Positions 38,210-51,204 are shown, counted from the stretch's first letter. The stretch is DNA of 64,000 bases from Sclerurus mexicanus (GCA_013396755.1 VWZF01007169.1:124001-188000), one strand, 5' to 3'. The notes: generated by a model from the letters alone, not told the origin. Translations and numbers: made by a program.

Positions 38210-38528
38210 ACTGTGCAGGTGACTGAGCACTGGAACAGATTGCCCAGAGAGGTTGTGGAGTCTCCCCCACTGGCTCTTCTCAGTGGTACTGAGCAATAGG
38301 ACAAGGGACAACAGGCAGAAACTTATGTGCCACCTGAGTATGAGTAACCAAATAGGAGAGGGCAACTCTGTCATCCCTAGGGGTCTCCTCTCACTGGAGA
38401 TATTCAACATCCATGTGGACGCAATCCTGTGCCATGTGTTCTAGGATAACCCTGCTTAAGCAGGAAGTCTGGACCAGGTGGACTCCCTGTGGTCTGTTCC
38501 AGCCTGACCCATTCTGTGATTATTTGAT
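38210..38528 (+). mobile_element. CR1 LINE 3' fragment with internal segments out of order
   Basis: CR1 words are clear: TGACTGAGCACTGGAACAG, CCCAGAGAGGTTGTGGAGTC, GGAGATATTCAACATCC and CAGCCTGACCCATTCTGTG. Between GGAGTCTCC (about 38264) and CTCACTGGAGATATTC (about 38391) lies a 120-base stretch. It includes CTCTTCTCAGTGGTACTGAG and AATAGGACAAGGGACAAC, which in ordinary copies sits upstream of the TGACTGAGCACTGG block, not after it. The copy is therefore rearranged. Overlapping 63- and 68-codon frames here are not genes. Confidence 0.88.
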
Positions 38529-41500
38529 AGGTTTTAGCTGGGCTAAAAGCGAGTCTTCAGACTACGTTAATTGAAACACTACAAAGTCATTTGCTAGTAG
38601 CTTAATAATGAGATTAATAAATGAAGTAATTTCAGTTGAAGTTCCCTTTTCTGTCTTTATGACAAAATGCAATTCCTCAGTGCAACCTCACAAAAAAGAA
38701 ACAGCGTTCAGAGTAATAAAAATTTTGCAAGGAGAAGGGAACCTGACCTCATCATTACCAGCTCTGAGCTGGTAAAAGCAGGAGCTTTATTTTAACAAAC
38801 ACAAAAATATTTCTCTCCCTCTTTGTGTTTACCATATTGTGGACTTTAGTATAATACACTGAACTGGCTGGTGATGATTCCAGGCAATGGATGGAGAGCA
38901 GCGTTAATGGCAATCTGGGCTGCGTGGGTGGAGGTTACTGGGTGCACCTGGAGGGACTGCTGCTGGCGTCAGGTGCGATGGCCCCAAGAGGGGCAGGGAG
39001 CAGACATTGCTTTGTGCCTCAGAGGTGCTTTCTCTTAAGGAGGGTATGTGGGTCAAGTAATCCACCTTGGGGTGTCAGCAGGGTACAAAGTTGGTTACTA
39101 AAAAGCTTGAAGAAGCAGGAATGCTGTGCAAACATGAGGTTTTTAATGCTTTATGCAGGAAGCATATGGAGAAAAGAGTCATGTTGCTATCTGGCAGTAA
39201 ATGTTCTGAATCAATGATGACCTTTTTATTTTCACAATTTCTTCTGAGCACTGTGGAGGACCATGGCAGCTCCCAGCAGTTGTCTTTCTACCACTGGTAA
39301 GTGTGACCTTTGAAGGGGCATACCATAGCAAGTACTTAGAGGGTACAAATGTCTATAGCTGAGGTGCCTCTTAAAGCATATTAATCAGTAGTAAGGGCAT
39401 AGCTTCAGAATGGAGTGATCAGAAACATTTTCAAAGTTAATGCACTTTTGACACTTAAAACAGATTCTTAGCACATCCTGTGTAATTCATATTTGTTTAA
39501 ATTGTACCACATATGTTGCTGGAAAATATTGGTGATGTTTTTCCTGTACTAGCTAACAAGGAAAACTAACTAACAACTAACTAAGGAAAACTAACTTTAC
39601 CCTCTGTGTAACTAACTGCATTTAAAATACTCTTATCAATTCAGAAGGGAAAGAAACTTGTTAAAAACCATGAAAACTTACAGTAAACTTTGTTCTAGGC
39701 TTTTACATTTACAGTACATGTAAATGTAATTTGAAGAGGAAAAAACTGGGGAAAACAGTGTGAGCACAGGAAATATGACTGTTACAGTAGTATTTTCTAC
39801 TGAAGCTTTTTTTTTTTTTTGAAAGTTTAGGGTTTTTTTGCTAAAGGGCTTCAGTTTAGCATTAATCAACTACTGGTGTTAATTAGAGAGTTTTAAAAAA
39901 GTTATTTGCTTAAAGGTCTTTGTATCTCAGAGTGTGGGTTGCCATCAGGTGTAAAAATGTGTGAGTTAAACAACTTGCAGCTGACTTCTGCTGCTCCCTT
40001 TAATAACGGTAGTGCTACAGTGGTGCCCCGGTGAACTGATGATTTACAAATTGTTCCTCTTTATGATAACTTGCGGCGGTGTGCTGCCTAACTATGCCAG
40101 GTCTCTTCTACATGTTAAGACTTTTATGTTTTCCCACTTGTATTCCATGTGAACACCATGTAGCCACATGTCTTATCTTCTCACCAGGAAACAGAAATTG
40201 CTTTGTAGCAGTGAGGGTGGTTTGGCTCTGAAGCAGTCACTATGACAAGAAAATAAGAGGGTTTAATATTTTTTTTCTAGCTGACTTCAAACACAAAGGT
40301 AGTACTGATGACAGATGGTTTAGTCTTCAGTTCACGATATGAGTTATTGCTGTAGCTGTGATCTTATATGACAATAAAGTTCACAAGCTTTGCTTTAGTT
40401 TTGCTTTTACTCTTTTTATTTAGCCAAGGATTGTATAGTAAATAGCCGAAATTGTTACATGTACTTTGTATGCCTTTGTATATCTAGATTAAACTATAAT
40501 CGGAGGAAATCGTATATAGGAGGTCTCAGAGCTGTATCATTGACTTCTTCAGGCACAAAGCATATTTGATCATGCGAGGGGTGCTGCCAAAGCGGGGGGA
40601 AATTTTTTTAAACTTTTTTACAAATTTGTTCCGCTTCTTTAGTAACCTGTGGAGTGTTCCTAAAGGTGTTAGTTTGTAGTGTTTCATTTTGGTAATTGTT
40701 TCTGCTGGTAACTTACTTTGTTAAAACACTTCCTGAAGTTTTTTCTCAACACTTCTTGTCTGAGCAGCAACAAAGAAAAGTTGGGAAGGTACAACTTGCA
40801 TAAGGTCTCTGTTTCAATGCAAAAGCAAGGAGAGATGTGGGGATGCGAGTCACGCACCCTGAATTTGTGTTGCTCACACATTTGTCTACTTAGTACCAGC
40901 TGACAAGCAAGTTCCCAAGCTGCTTGACAGAGGATACTAGTTGTTACAGCACACTGTGTTCTCAGATGTTACACGTGGTGTTCGGCTATCCCAGCTCCTT
41001 GTGGTGTTCAGCGCTTCGTGCATCTTCACCAGACTAAGCTACAAATGTAAATGTGAGAGGTGTGAAGCATTACTTTTGCCAAGCTGGTGGCTGCTGCTGC
41101 CTGCCTCTGCACTATAAACAAACACTGGCAAGTCCTGTACTTGGCTGATATGTAAGGCATTGGGTTGTTTCTGATCAGGGCACTTGACACTTAAAATGCA
41201 TGATAAAGCCTCTCTACAAGTAAAATCTTGTCTTTCTTTGTACTTGTTTTAACTTTCTAATCATACAGGTATGATTATATTAACTGTGATTACTGCAAGT
41301 AGCTCGTTGTTGGCTCTTGACTTAGATCAGACCAGATGGCAATTAATTATACCGAGAGAAAGATAGATGGGCTGAGGAGCATCCACTTTCAGCTCTGCCT
41401 TTGGGGTCAACTGCAATGGTGCTGTTTTGTAATGTCTAATGAGCTAAATAAGCATGTCAAATGCAAGATGCTGCTGTTGCTGATAATGGTTTTCTCTCTG

Positions 41501-43131
41501 AGAGCCTGCCTTTGGAGTACTACACAAACTCTAATTAAAGAACCACTGGAACAGGCTTTGCCTACCCAATGGATTCATTTTATTGTGTCTGCTTTCTATG
41601 GATAAGAAAATCAGTGCAGAAGAAACATCTTCCTACAGAGGAAATCAGCATGGAACTGAGATTGTTGATCAGGTCTTTGCTCCCAGGACTATGCTCAGAT
41701 GTCTTGTTAGGGAGGATTCAGTGAAAATGCAGCTATGAATACCAAGACTTTAGAGAAACACTTTAAAAATAAATAAATCAAGATGCGCCATCTATTGACA
41801 GAAGCAGCTGAGTAAGCTGCATCTGAGTAAGAATGCTTGCTTAGTTCCCTAACTTTATTCTCATTTCAAGTCTCTGTTGATAGTGGGAAAAAGTCAAGCC
41901 AAGTTTTTTTTTTGGAGTTGATTTCTACTCGTCCTCTCACCCCTGTCTTTTTGCTTGATAATTACATTTTAAGTCTGGGCTCAAATGCGTGGGTTAAGTG
42001 GTTCATGACTTTACTAAATGCAGGTTTGAAGTTGTCCTTCTGTTTCACAAACTCTTTTGGAATCTTAAAGTGGACTGTTTTTCAGAAGTAACTATTTATT
42101 TATTTTAATTTTTAAATGGCTTAATGCTAATTTCTAACAGCTTTTGTAATCATTGTAGCTTGTCATTATCTTCTGGTGTAAGTAATGGCTATATGGCTAA
42201 ACTGTGTCAAGATGCCATGTATTTCTATACTATTGTTTCAGCCTGCTATTATTGTAATGAGTGCTATACTGTATCTTCTAATGTGTACCTTGCACAGCCC
42301 AGTAACTTTGCCATTAACTTAATGAATAATATGGAGTAGAAATTTTTCAAAATTCTGTGGCAAATTTAACAGTCTGTGTATGTGAACAATCAAATTTTAC
42401 TGCTTTTCAGCCTTCATGTTTAAGTGTAATTCCCGGTTCTTCTGAAACGGTCTTTGTAGAGGACCTTGCAATCACTTCAGGAGGAAGTATACCTAGAAAA
42501 GAAATAACTTGTTCTTTGTGGTGCAGCCTAACTAATGCTCTAATTGATGCGTATGTGTTTTGCATCAGTAATAATCATGTCTTACTTTAAAGACAGTTTT
42601 TTTTGTTGTTTTTTTTTTTTCTTTACTGGAATACTGATTGTGTAAATATCTCATTCCTAATAACCTGGTAATACCAATGTCAAGGCTATGCAGGTGATCT
42701 CAACAATGTATGCTGCAGATTAAATGGACTCTGAATTGATGGAGATTACTGTGCAAATAGTAGGCACGCAATACAATCTGATGTTCAATGATACCATTCA
42801 GTCAAAATAAGAAACCTTGTTTTGAACAATCCTAAATTGTTGCTTAAACCTGGGTACCTGGCCCTGTGGAAGAGGTGAAAGCCTGCAGGTTTGAGCAGAG
42901 GGGTGTGAAATCTAGACTGAATGAGGAAAGGGGAAGAGGATACACAGAAAGAGAAATTAGAAGAAATAAGAACCATGAATGTATGGAAAGAGTATGTGGG
43001 AGCAGGAAGGATTGGATGAGATGCTTAGAAAAGGAGGTAGACACTCCTGACTCTGGCTTTTTAAAATTTTTTGTTGTTGTTCATATAACTAAAATACAAG
43101 AAAGCTGTGAGGAAATACTAATATGTCCCTC
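38529..43131. other. Non-coding DNA, no gene recognised
   Basis: No gene is recognised. Minor structure includes a 14-base direct repeat AAGGAAAACTAACT at 39558-39571 and 39583-39596, a perfect 10-bp stem hairpin at 39704-39728, and T runs at 39807-39820 and 42609-42620. The 108-codon frame at 38.89-39.22 kb sits in a small GC-richer patch without recognisable content. Confidence 0.5.
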
Positions 43132-43156
43132 TGTGTGTGTGTGTGTGTGTATATAT
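43132..43156. repeat. (TG)n/(TA)n microsatellite
   Basis: A run of about nine TG dinucleotides passes directly into TATATA. It is a simple repeat likely to vary in length. Confidence 0.9.
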
Positions 43157-45399
43157 AAATGTTCCAAAACAAAAGATGACTAAGTGTACAAAATAAAATT
43201 CTCAGAAAGTAAGAAATGCTGATAATCCTTGACTTTAACCAACACCACTTGTGTATAGTCTTTAATTAGGATTACATATGACTGATTATTCAAAAGTAAC
43301 CAGGCAGCATCAGAATTAATGAGTTTTATTTAATCAAACAGCATTAAACATTTTTAATTGTAATTTATCAGCAAAGGCTTAAATTTTCTCACCTGACCTG
43401 GCAGTCTTATGGTACAACTAAAGTAGCTATATTTCCAAGGTATTTAGAAATAGTTTTAGATGCCAGCATGTCTTTAGAGAGAGCACAGTTCACTACTCAC
43501 TCTGACACTTGACTGCATTTCTTCTTATTAAAATGTCATTGCAGGAAATTACCTAACTTCCTCACCAGAAGAAGATAAAAAAACCATCTGCAAGGTCCTT
43601 GAACTGTTCCACTGAGCTGCTTTTCAGAAATAGGAGAAAAAAAATTGTGTTGCTTTCATTTTATGCAATCATCAACTCTGTCTCTCACAAATAACTATAG
43701 TCAACCTTTCTGGCATAGCCGTGCGTGAGGTTGACTTCTCAGATCAGCAATATTCCACTAGTATTAGAAGCTCTTATTGCAAAGAGAAACCAGATACTCA
43801 GGTGACTTGATGGGAATGGGAGGGAAACTGTTTTCATTGTCATGGCCTGTAAAGTCCTCTTGCAATTCTATTTATTCCTGTAAAAAAAAATAATTCTTCC
43901 TTCCCTTCTCTGAATTGTAATAAAGCACAATGGTCCTTGGTATCTTACCCCCATAGTCCAGGTCTTCCACAACTTCTGTGTTCAATAGCTTTTCCTTGTT
44001 GCTGCGAGTGGCACTTTCACAGAGAAGTTGTTGCTGAGTTATAATATTTGCAACCTTCAGCTGTCATTAGAATGCCTTTAACAAATAATGGTTTTGGTCT
44101 GTGTCAGCAATCCTCATGGCTACTCAGAAGAAAGTAATATTGATGTGCTAGGAGTCCACATATGTATGGCTAATTCCATACATGTAGAAATGCTAATGCA
44201 AGAACTTTGACTTATAGGCAGAAATCATGTTTATTCATAACAGAGAAAACAGCCTATTATGTGTTGTGTGCAGCTCAATAGAGAAATAAACAACAGGCCT
44301 GGTAGAGTTGATTATGATGACATTCACTGTTTAGTGGTGTTTCGTTTCTATGGACTTCAGTCTTCTGGAAATGCAGCTCCAGCAGCTGGTGGTTTTCCAT
44401 AGCAACATTAGAAGTTGTAGCTGGCAGGAACAGTCTTTTTTGTATGGTTGTTGGAGTTGAAGTTCAGGCTGCCAAAGCAACTCTTAGTTGTGTATAAATA
44501 CAGCCTGTTTTGAATTGACCCAATGTTATGTAGAGGATTTATTTCTTTATTTAAATAATAGAAGGAAAACCAAAACAGTGTTAAGACTGGGTGATGGAAT
44601 GGGAACAATTGTGTAATTGCACACCTAAAATTATTTTAGATTTGTTAATATAAAATGTCATACGATGATTTCATTCATCTGCAATTCTTGTACTATGAGA
44701 CCAGGTATTAGAAGTCTGCAAGTAGGTTCTTGGCTAAGATTTAAGATCACTGATACTAGAAGTGTTATCCTTTTTTTTTTTTTTATAACATTCATATAAC
44801 ATGGAAAGGATCTTGTACATTGTACAGCCTCCTCTGTTTTTTCTTTCTTTCTCGTATAACTTTTCTTTACAACGTTAAACGCTGATTCACTTCAGGATGC
44901 AGACGTAAATTTGGCATACTGATTCCCATGTGGGGAATAAGATGATGCTGCCAGTTGCTGAAGAAGAGTAGAGTTCTATTTTTCTGTTCAGAAGTGGAAT
45001 TACAGGGCAGGAAGGCAGATAAACTGAAACAGAGAGGAAAGCACAGCAGCACCTTTACAGAGACACTGTTTGCTTAGTAACTTTTAAGTCACATATTGCT
45101 TATGTACAAATGCACTTCTTCAGCCAGTGCTCCAAGATCTGCTGGAGTTAGCAGTTCCTCTGGAAGGGAACACTGTTCTCCTTTCTAGTCTAGGCTTCTT
45201 CTAGTCAGTGTTTATGTTGTTCACTGAGTGCAACAGGATGGTGCTCAAATCCTGTATTTTATCAAAAGATGTACTGTGCTCAGAAACAATCCAGAGTGAC
45301 TTTTGGTCTGTACCGAGGTGCAATTTTACATGGTTATGATGGTTGAAAAATGAATTAAGCTGCAAGTGGGTCCATAGGCCTACTGAACTTCCTGTGAAA
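43157..45399. other. Non-coding AT-rich DNA, no gene recognised
   Basis: Nothing recognisable. A T run is at 44771-44784, and a short palindromic word TGTACATTGTACA lies near 44816. Confidence 0.5.
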
Positions 45400-46960
45400 G
45401 GATTTTGTGTGGCTCTGGGCTTCTAAGCTCAGCACCTTTATGCTTTAGTTTGGGAGGGGGAGCAGATCATTGCTGGCCCTGTAATAGGCAAAGACTTGGC
45501 AAATTCCAACACCTATTAATACCCCACAGCTGTCTGTAATCCTTTAATATGTTTGCTTGCTACTGCAAGTGAGTCTTGTAAAGCAGACTACAAGATAAAT
45601 TCCCTGGAGGAAAACCCTCCCTGCAGGTATCTATTACAAATTTCCTGTCTCTGCCTCTGTGTGTGCAGATGGCTGGTCTTGCCAGCCACTGGCTGCTGGT
45701 GAGCCATGCGGGATGGTGCCAGCAGCTGTCCTCATGTGACACTGTGCTTTGCAGCAGTCGCTGGGGAACCACTGCAGGCATTGCTTCTGCTGGCAGTCCC
45801 ACTGGTGGCACAGCAGCACAGAAAGGGAGTTGTCTGCACCTTTACCAGCTCAGGAAACCTTTCAGAACTGCCGTCTTTCTCAATGCTTGTTACAGCAGCT
45901 GTTCGCACTTGTGTTGTCCCACTTTGTGGTCACTTCGCCTCTTTTGAACGCTCTTTATAAGGTTTAATAATGAGGAGCTAGGAGTCAGGGCAACTCTTGC
46001 AGTAACTGAGTGTGGAAACATCTTAGTGGATCTTGCCCATCCTCAGCAGCACGCATGACAGAGCTCTCCCCTCTTTCGTACAGTGTGTGCCTTGGTTGGC
46101 TTTGGGGGCCAGCAGGGAGGAAGGTTGGAAAGGTGCTTGGAGGTGCAGCATGGCAGTAGTTCCCTTTTGCAAGGATCCCTTGCAGAGGAGGTCTTTGTTT
46201 CACAGGGGCTAGTGTGAGGCAAATCCCTGACCAGGGCAAGAAGTCTGCCACTGGGCCATGGAGCTCCTGTTCTGCTCTTGAGTTTTTCAAACTGCCTTTC
46301 TGATGGCAATCCCCAAAAACCATGCGACTCAAGCACTGCTGTGCTTGGAGCAATAGCAGACTGACTTTTGTTGAATCCCCTCTAATGGCATAGCAAAATT
46401 TTAGCCACTCTGATAAGATAGTGCTGACCTGCATTTGACACCTGATTTAGGGCAGCCTGACAGTGTCTAGACACCACAACTGTGACATTTCCTTCCAACA
46501 GCTGTTGGTAGGAACTTTTTTGATATTAGTTTTTCCTATGTGCAATCAGTGATTGCCTAGCAGTTAAATATAATAGCTCTCTAATGGCCTCCGTCTGTGG
46601 CTGTGCTGTTCCTCACTACAAATGAGGCACTACAGAAAAAGAACTTGGCTTCTGACAGGAATTTATTATAGACGGGGGAGTTGGTCTTTTTAAAAGGGCT
46701 TGTTTGGTCCATTCTCTGTGGTGGAGAGGAAACACCTGGGGCTGCCAGGGATTTTCCTTGAAGAGGGATCCCTTGCAATGGCCTGGCAAGCTCTACATGG
46801 TGCTGGCCACAGAGCACCTTCCCTAGGCACAGGGGCATCCGTGTTCTTGCTAGACTGACACTAAGAGGGTACTCCTTTTCTCTCGGGTTTTTCCTGAGCA
46901 AAGAGGCCAGGCTCTGCTTATGCTGCTGGGGGTAATCCCAGTTTAGCACTCTGGCAAGCC
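45400..46960. other. Relatively GC-rich, stop-poor stretch; no gene recognised
   Basis: This 1.5 kb is richer in G and C than its surroundings and has long frames open on both strands: 94 and 84 codons plus, 149 and 122 codons minus. CpG is sparse, so it is not a classical CpG island. The two long minus frames (45985-46434 and 46581-46949) share the motif L-Q-G-I and a nearby Pro/Ser-rich stretch, and GGATCCCTTGCA occurs in both, at about 46175 and 46766. This may be coincidence or an old local duplication. No domain is recognised. Confidence 0.4.
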
Positions 46961-49900
46961 TGGACCTAAATAGTTTAATATCCTGTTGCCAGCATTGCTC
47001 TTTCTCTGGTCTAAATGCACGAGAGGGTGTCTGAACAGTGCCACTTTGGGAAGCACTCCTTTACATGTGAATACAGCACTGCTGGGAATTAACTTCTGTG
47101 AGTTAATTGACTTCTGCTCAGAGTCTGCAGAAGATCAACTATGCCCAGGTTGTCCTCTGACCTTGGGAAAATCTCTCAACCTTCTGGCATTTCTCCATTC
47201 ATATCCTTCTCATAAAATGTGTTAAATGTATTAAAATGCTGCTGTGAAGTAGCCTGAAATACCTGTGTGTCTTGAAAATTCTGCTGTGTAACATAACACT
47301 GGTCAGATTAGAGAACTTGAGCTGGGCACCTCAGTGCTTTGCAGAATCACCATGAACCAATCCACAGGACCCCCTGGGGTAACGTTTAGTTGTTCAGAAG
47401 GGCACTGACAGCTTGATGTAAACACCCCTTTAGAAATTAGCAACGAGACAGTTTACTACTGCCGTCATTCTAAATGTCAAGCCATACAGGCAAGAACCCA
47501 CAGGGAAGTGCAGAGCTGAAGGTTAAGAGCATTGAGTAGCAGATTTGAAGAAAATATGCAGTCTTATTAATAAAAGAATTGAGGTACATAGTGTACAAAA
47601 ATTTTAAATCCACCATTTTACTTGGATTTAAACTTAACCAGCTTGCTACAGCTTTTTTTTTTTTTTTTAAAATTCCCTTCTACCAACCTACAGCAGCACT
47701 GAAAAACCAAGGTAGTTCTATGTAATAAGATGAATGATTCAAATGCTCTTGTAACTAGGAAACCTACTGAAAATGAACGCTTCATGTAGCACCTGTGCCT
47801 CTCTGAGCACTCTCATATATCTGTGAAGGTATTATTTGATTAATAAAGCCATGGTTTGAGAAGGATACCTTAAAAAGAAATTTGTTCTTAAGAACATAAA
47901 GTGCTATCTCTTGTATTGGCATGAAGGTCCTCCCTAATACTGTCACTTCCACTCCTTGCTACTTACTGCAGAAAGCAATTGGTCAGATTAAACATTTTTG
48001 GGAGATAAAACTTAGCCATTATCACAGCCGAGTGGGTCTTGCTGTCTAGAGTTCTGCTGCCTTAGAGCAAAGCCCATGTTTTCATGGAGTTAACTGCCAC
48101 AGTGCTCTGGGGACACACCATGTACCTTTGGATGGAGTGGATGGGTGTCCTTAGCAGGAATTGAAGTGTCTGTAGTAAGGAAAGAAAACAAAGCGGGGCA
48201 TGCCAGGTACTCCTGTGGCAGATGACTGAAAGTCGGACCTTCTGGGCCTCTACAAGCAGAGCCAAGTTCTGACTGGTTTATGAAAAGAACCGTGTTGGTG
48301 GCAGGTCTCAGACATTTCAAATCTGTCTGCTCCAGGTCCCAGTTTAACTCATAATTCAAAACTCATTCCTCTCTCATTCATGCTTCCCATAAGTCATCAC
48401 CTCCTTCAAGTATTGCTGATGGTGGAGCTGTTATTCTAGGGCCAAAACTATTGCTCTCTTTTGTCCTATTGGCTTATGTCGTTGTCAAAGTCCAGCTAAC
48501 AGCAGACCCAGTGGCTCTCAGCCCTCCTCTCTAGCCTAGGTCAGCCCTCTTGACCCCTTTCTTTATGAGGAATTTTTGCATCCTGAGACAGAGAGACTGA
48601 GGAGACCACAGTAGCCATAAACCTTTGGTTTTGAGCGTTTTTGTTCAGCCATGTTCCTGTGCTGAGGCCTCTTTCACAGTGTGCAATCAGCATTGCTTCA
48701 TTAAGACATTAGAGGAGAACTGAGGGGATGAGAAAGAAACATAATGATGTTGACAAGCTGCCCTCCACTTGTTGATGAAATTCAGTGGAATGAGTGGAAG
48801 AATTGTTTGAACTTGCAAGCAGAGTACTGGGTTGTTGGATTTAATTTTATTTTTTAAAAATAATAGAACAGGAAACCAGAGAGGTACAAGTGTGAGCAGA
48901 TCATTTTAAACTTTTGTTTACTGCCCTAGAAAGAAATTTTAGTGTGTATGGGAGAGGAGAAGTTGCACACAGAATATCAAATTGCACATTGTAATCTCTC
49001 TTTGAACTCTGTGTTTAGGGTTAGTCAACTCAACTTAGGAGAATGCAATGACAGTGCTGAGATAGAGCATGGGGTACAAACTAAGGCCTGATACTGGGAT
49101 AGCTCTTTACTGAGCCATCTCATGCAACACTGAATTATAAACGTGCTTCACTTTTGCAGGTTGATTTTTATCGTTCTAAAGGAGAAGCTTGTGGTTTTGG
49201 GGAAGGTCAGAAAGGACGCAATGTGATAGCAGGGAACCAGACTGCTGCAATTTAGGAGTAGAGAATTGCAATAAACTCCATCAAACTTGCTCCTTTGAAA
49301 TGCAAATAACACCAGTGATCAAAGAACTACAGAGGTGATTTTAATGACTTCTCTGGTTGCTTCTCAAGCAGACTGATCAAAAAAAAAATTGCAATTCTCC
49401 GTTGTACTGTATGTACTTGGATTCCATCTTATGAGAGCTAAGTGGTATTTTCCTTCCGCTGTCTGCTTTTCCTACAGATCTTTTGTGATGTAAAATTACT
49501 TATCTAGTTGAATCCAAAGATAAAGCATCAAAATAGAAGTAGTGATGAGCAGTCTGTATTTGAGTAAAAATTTGCAGCAATTTCACAGGGAATATGCTCA
49601 GGGGTTGGCTTCTGTCCCAAAGAAAGGGCAAAATATGAAGCTTCCCTGTAGGAAGAACTGGAAAAGTATTAATATTTCCTTAATCTCATCAGAAGACATT
49701 CACCAAGCAGTCAATGCTCCTTGCCATGCGTATTACTAGGGCTCTTCGATGGTGCCTTATGAGACCATGCATCAAAGGGTGTAAAGCACTGCACCTAACT
49801 TGAGATGACTGAAGGGAAATTGTCCTAAAACTCACTTTTCTAAAGCCGAAATTTCTAAAGTCTAATGATTCAAAGTCACAGCTTAGGCCCCATTGTCAGA

Positions 49901-50544
49901 TTTTGGCAATGGTCATCCAAACTTCATAGACTTGAGAGTATGTGAGGTTTTGGAAAAGGAGTATGAGAGGGGAGAGACAGCCCACTCAGAGGGAGAAGCT
50001 GGCTCAGCTCTCTGCAGCCCAGGAGAGCTCAAAGAACCTCATTTAGGATCACTCTTCATGGGGTCACAAGACAATTTGCCTTAGTAATCTATAGATTTCC
50101 ATTCTGGCCGCATCTAGGTCTTTAATTATTGGAATTTTTAAAAGTCCAGTGAAAATGGTACCATTCCACTTGGGCTACGATTCAGGTAAACAGTGTTTCA
50201 AGGCTGTCGGGATTACTGGTTATTCCCACTCTTATTCCCCACCGTGGTCAGGCAAGAGGAGTTCCTGGTACAGTCAGTGCCATTCTCATCTTAGCCATGC
50301 AAGAGTTCCTAGTGCAGTCAAAGGACACTTGATTGCCCAATTCATCTGACAAAGGTCAAGGTCTAACAAGAATTCCTGAGATTGTAGAGCAGCCCAGAGG
50401 GTTGGAGTGGGATTGTACCACAACAACCCATTCCTCACAGAGGTGGGAAAGATGATACAGTTACCTCTTGCCTCTGTGCCTGTAACAGATTAATGTCAGT
50501 TTTAATTTGAGGGAAAATTTTGATTGGTCTACTTGATTAGCTGG
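46961..50544. other. Non-coding DNA, no gene recognised
   Basis: No gene or repeat family is recognised. A T run lies at 47653-47668. Two imperfect copies of a 21-24-base unit (CAAGAGGAGTTCCTGGTACA-type) lie at 50253-50276 and 50300-50320. Confidence 0.5.
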
Positions 50545-51204
50545 CCAGAAAAGAACCTGCGGGTGCTGGTCAACAGTGGCTGAACAGGAGCCAGCAGTAT
50601 GCCCAGGTGGGCAAGGCCAGTGGCATCCTGGCCTGTATCAGCAATAGTGTGGCCAGCAGATTTCAGGAAGTGATTGTCCCCCTGTACTTGGCACTGGTGA
50701 GGCCTCACCTTGAATCCTGTGTCCAGTTCTGGGTCCCTTGCTACAAGAAAGACATTGAGGCTCTGGAGGGTGTCCAGAGAAGGGCAACAAAGCTGGTTGA
50801 GGGTCTAGAGGGTAAACCGCATGAAGACCAGCAAAGAGAGCAGGGGTTGCTTAGTCTGGAGAAAAGGAGTCTTAGGGGAGACCTTATTGCTTTCTACAAC
50901 TACCTGAAAGGAGGTTGTAGCAAGGTGGGGGATTTGACTCTTCTTCCAGGCAGCCAGTGATAGGACCAGACGAAATGGCCTCAAGCTGCACCAGGGGAGG
51001 TTTAGGGTAGACATAGGGAAGAGTTTTGTCACATAAAGGATGTTCAAGCATTGTAATGAGCTGCCCAGGAAGGTGCTGGAGTCACCATCTTTGGAAGTTT
51101 TCAAGAAATTACTTAGTGCTATGGTCTAGTTGACAAGGCAGTGTTCAGTCAAAGGTTGGATTCAATGATCTTGGAGGTCTTTTCCAGCCTTAATGATTCT
51201 ATAA
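50545..51204 (+). mobile_element. CR1 LINE 3' fragment of about 660 bp, plus strand
   Basis: It runs from AACCTGCGGGTGCTGGTC through GGCCTCACCTTGAATCCTG, CTGGAGTCACCATCTTTGG and TCAATGATCTTGGAGG to a terminal AATGATTCTATAATC tail. It covers the end of ORF2 and the 3' UTR. It is one of the better preserved CR1 pieces in the window and has the same orientation as the CR1 fragments at 38.2 and 56.5 kb. Confidence 0.96.
50607..50960 (+). pseudogene. CR1 ORF2 C-terminal remnant, frameshifted
   Basis: A 117-codon open frame encodes the C-terminal part of the CR1 reverse transcriptase. Recognisable blocks are L-V-R-P-H-L-E-S-C-V-Q-F-W, then K-K-D-I-E, then Q-R-R-A-T-K, and L-R-G-D-L-I with Y-L-K-G-G. 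The frame ends at TGA 50958-50960. The family's next block (S-D-R-T-R-R-N-G-L-K-L) continues from 50956 in a different frame, so a small indel near 50950 caused the stop. There is no genuine start codon; codons upstream of the GTG at 50607 also read as family sequence. Confidence 0.9.

Noticed and set aside
42866..43183. 105-codon frame rich in Arg/Glu/Lys
   Set aside because: It is generated by a purine-rich stretch and runs into the (TG)n microsatellite. No domain is recognised.
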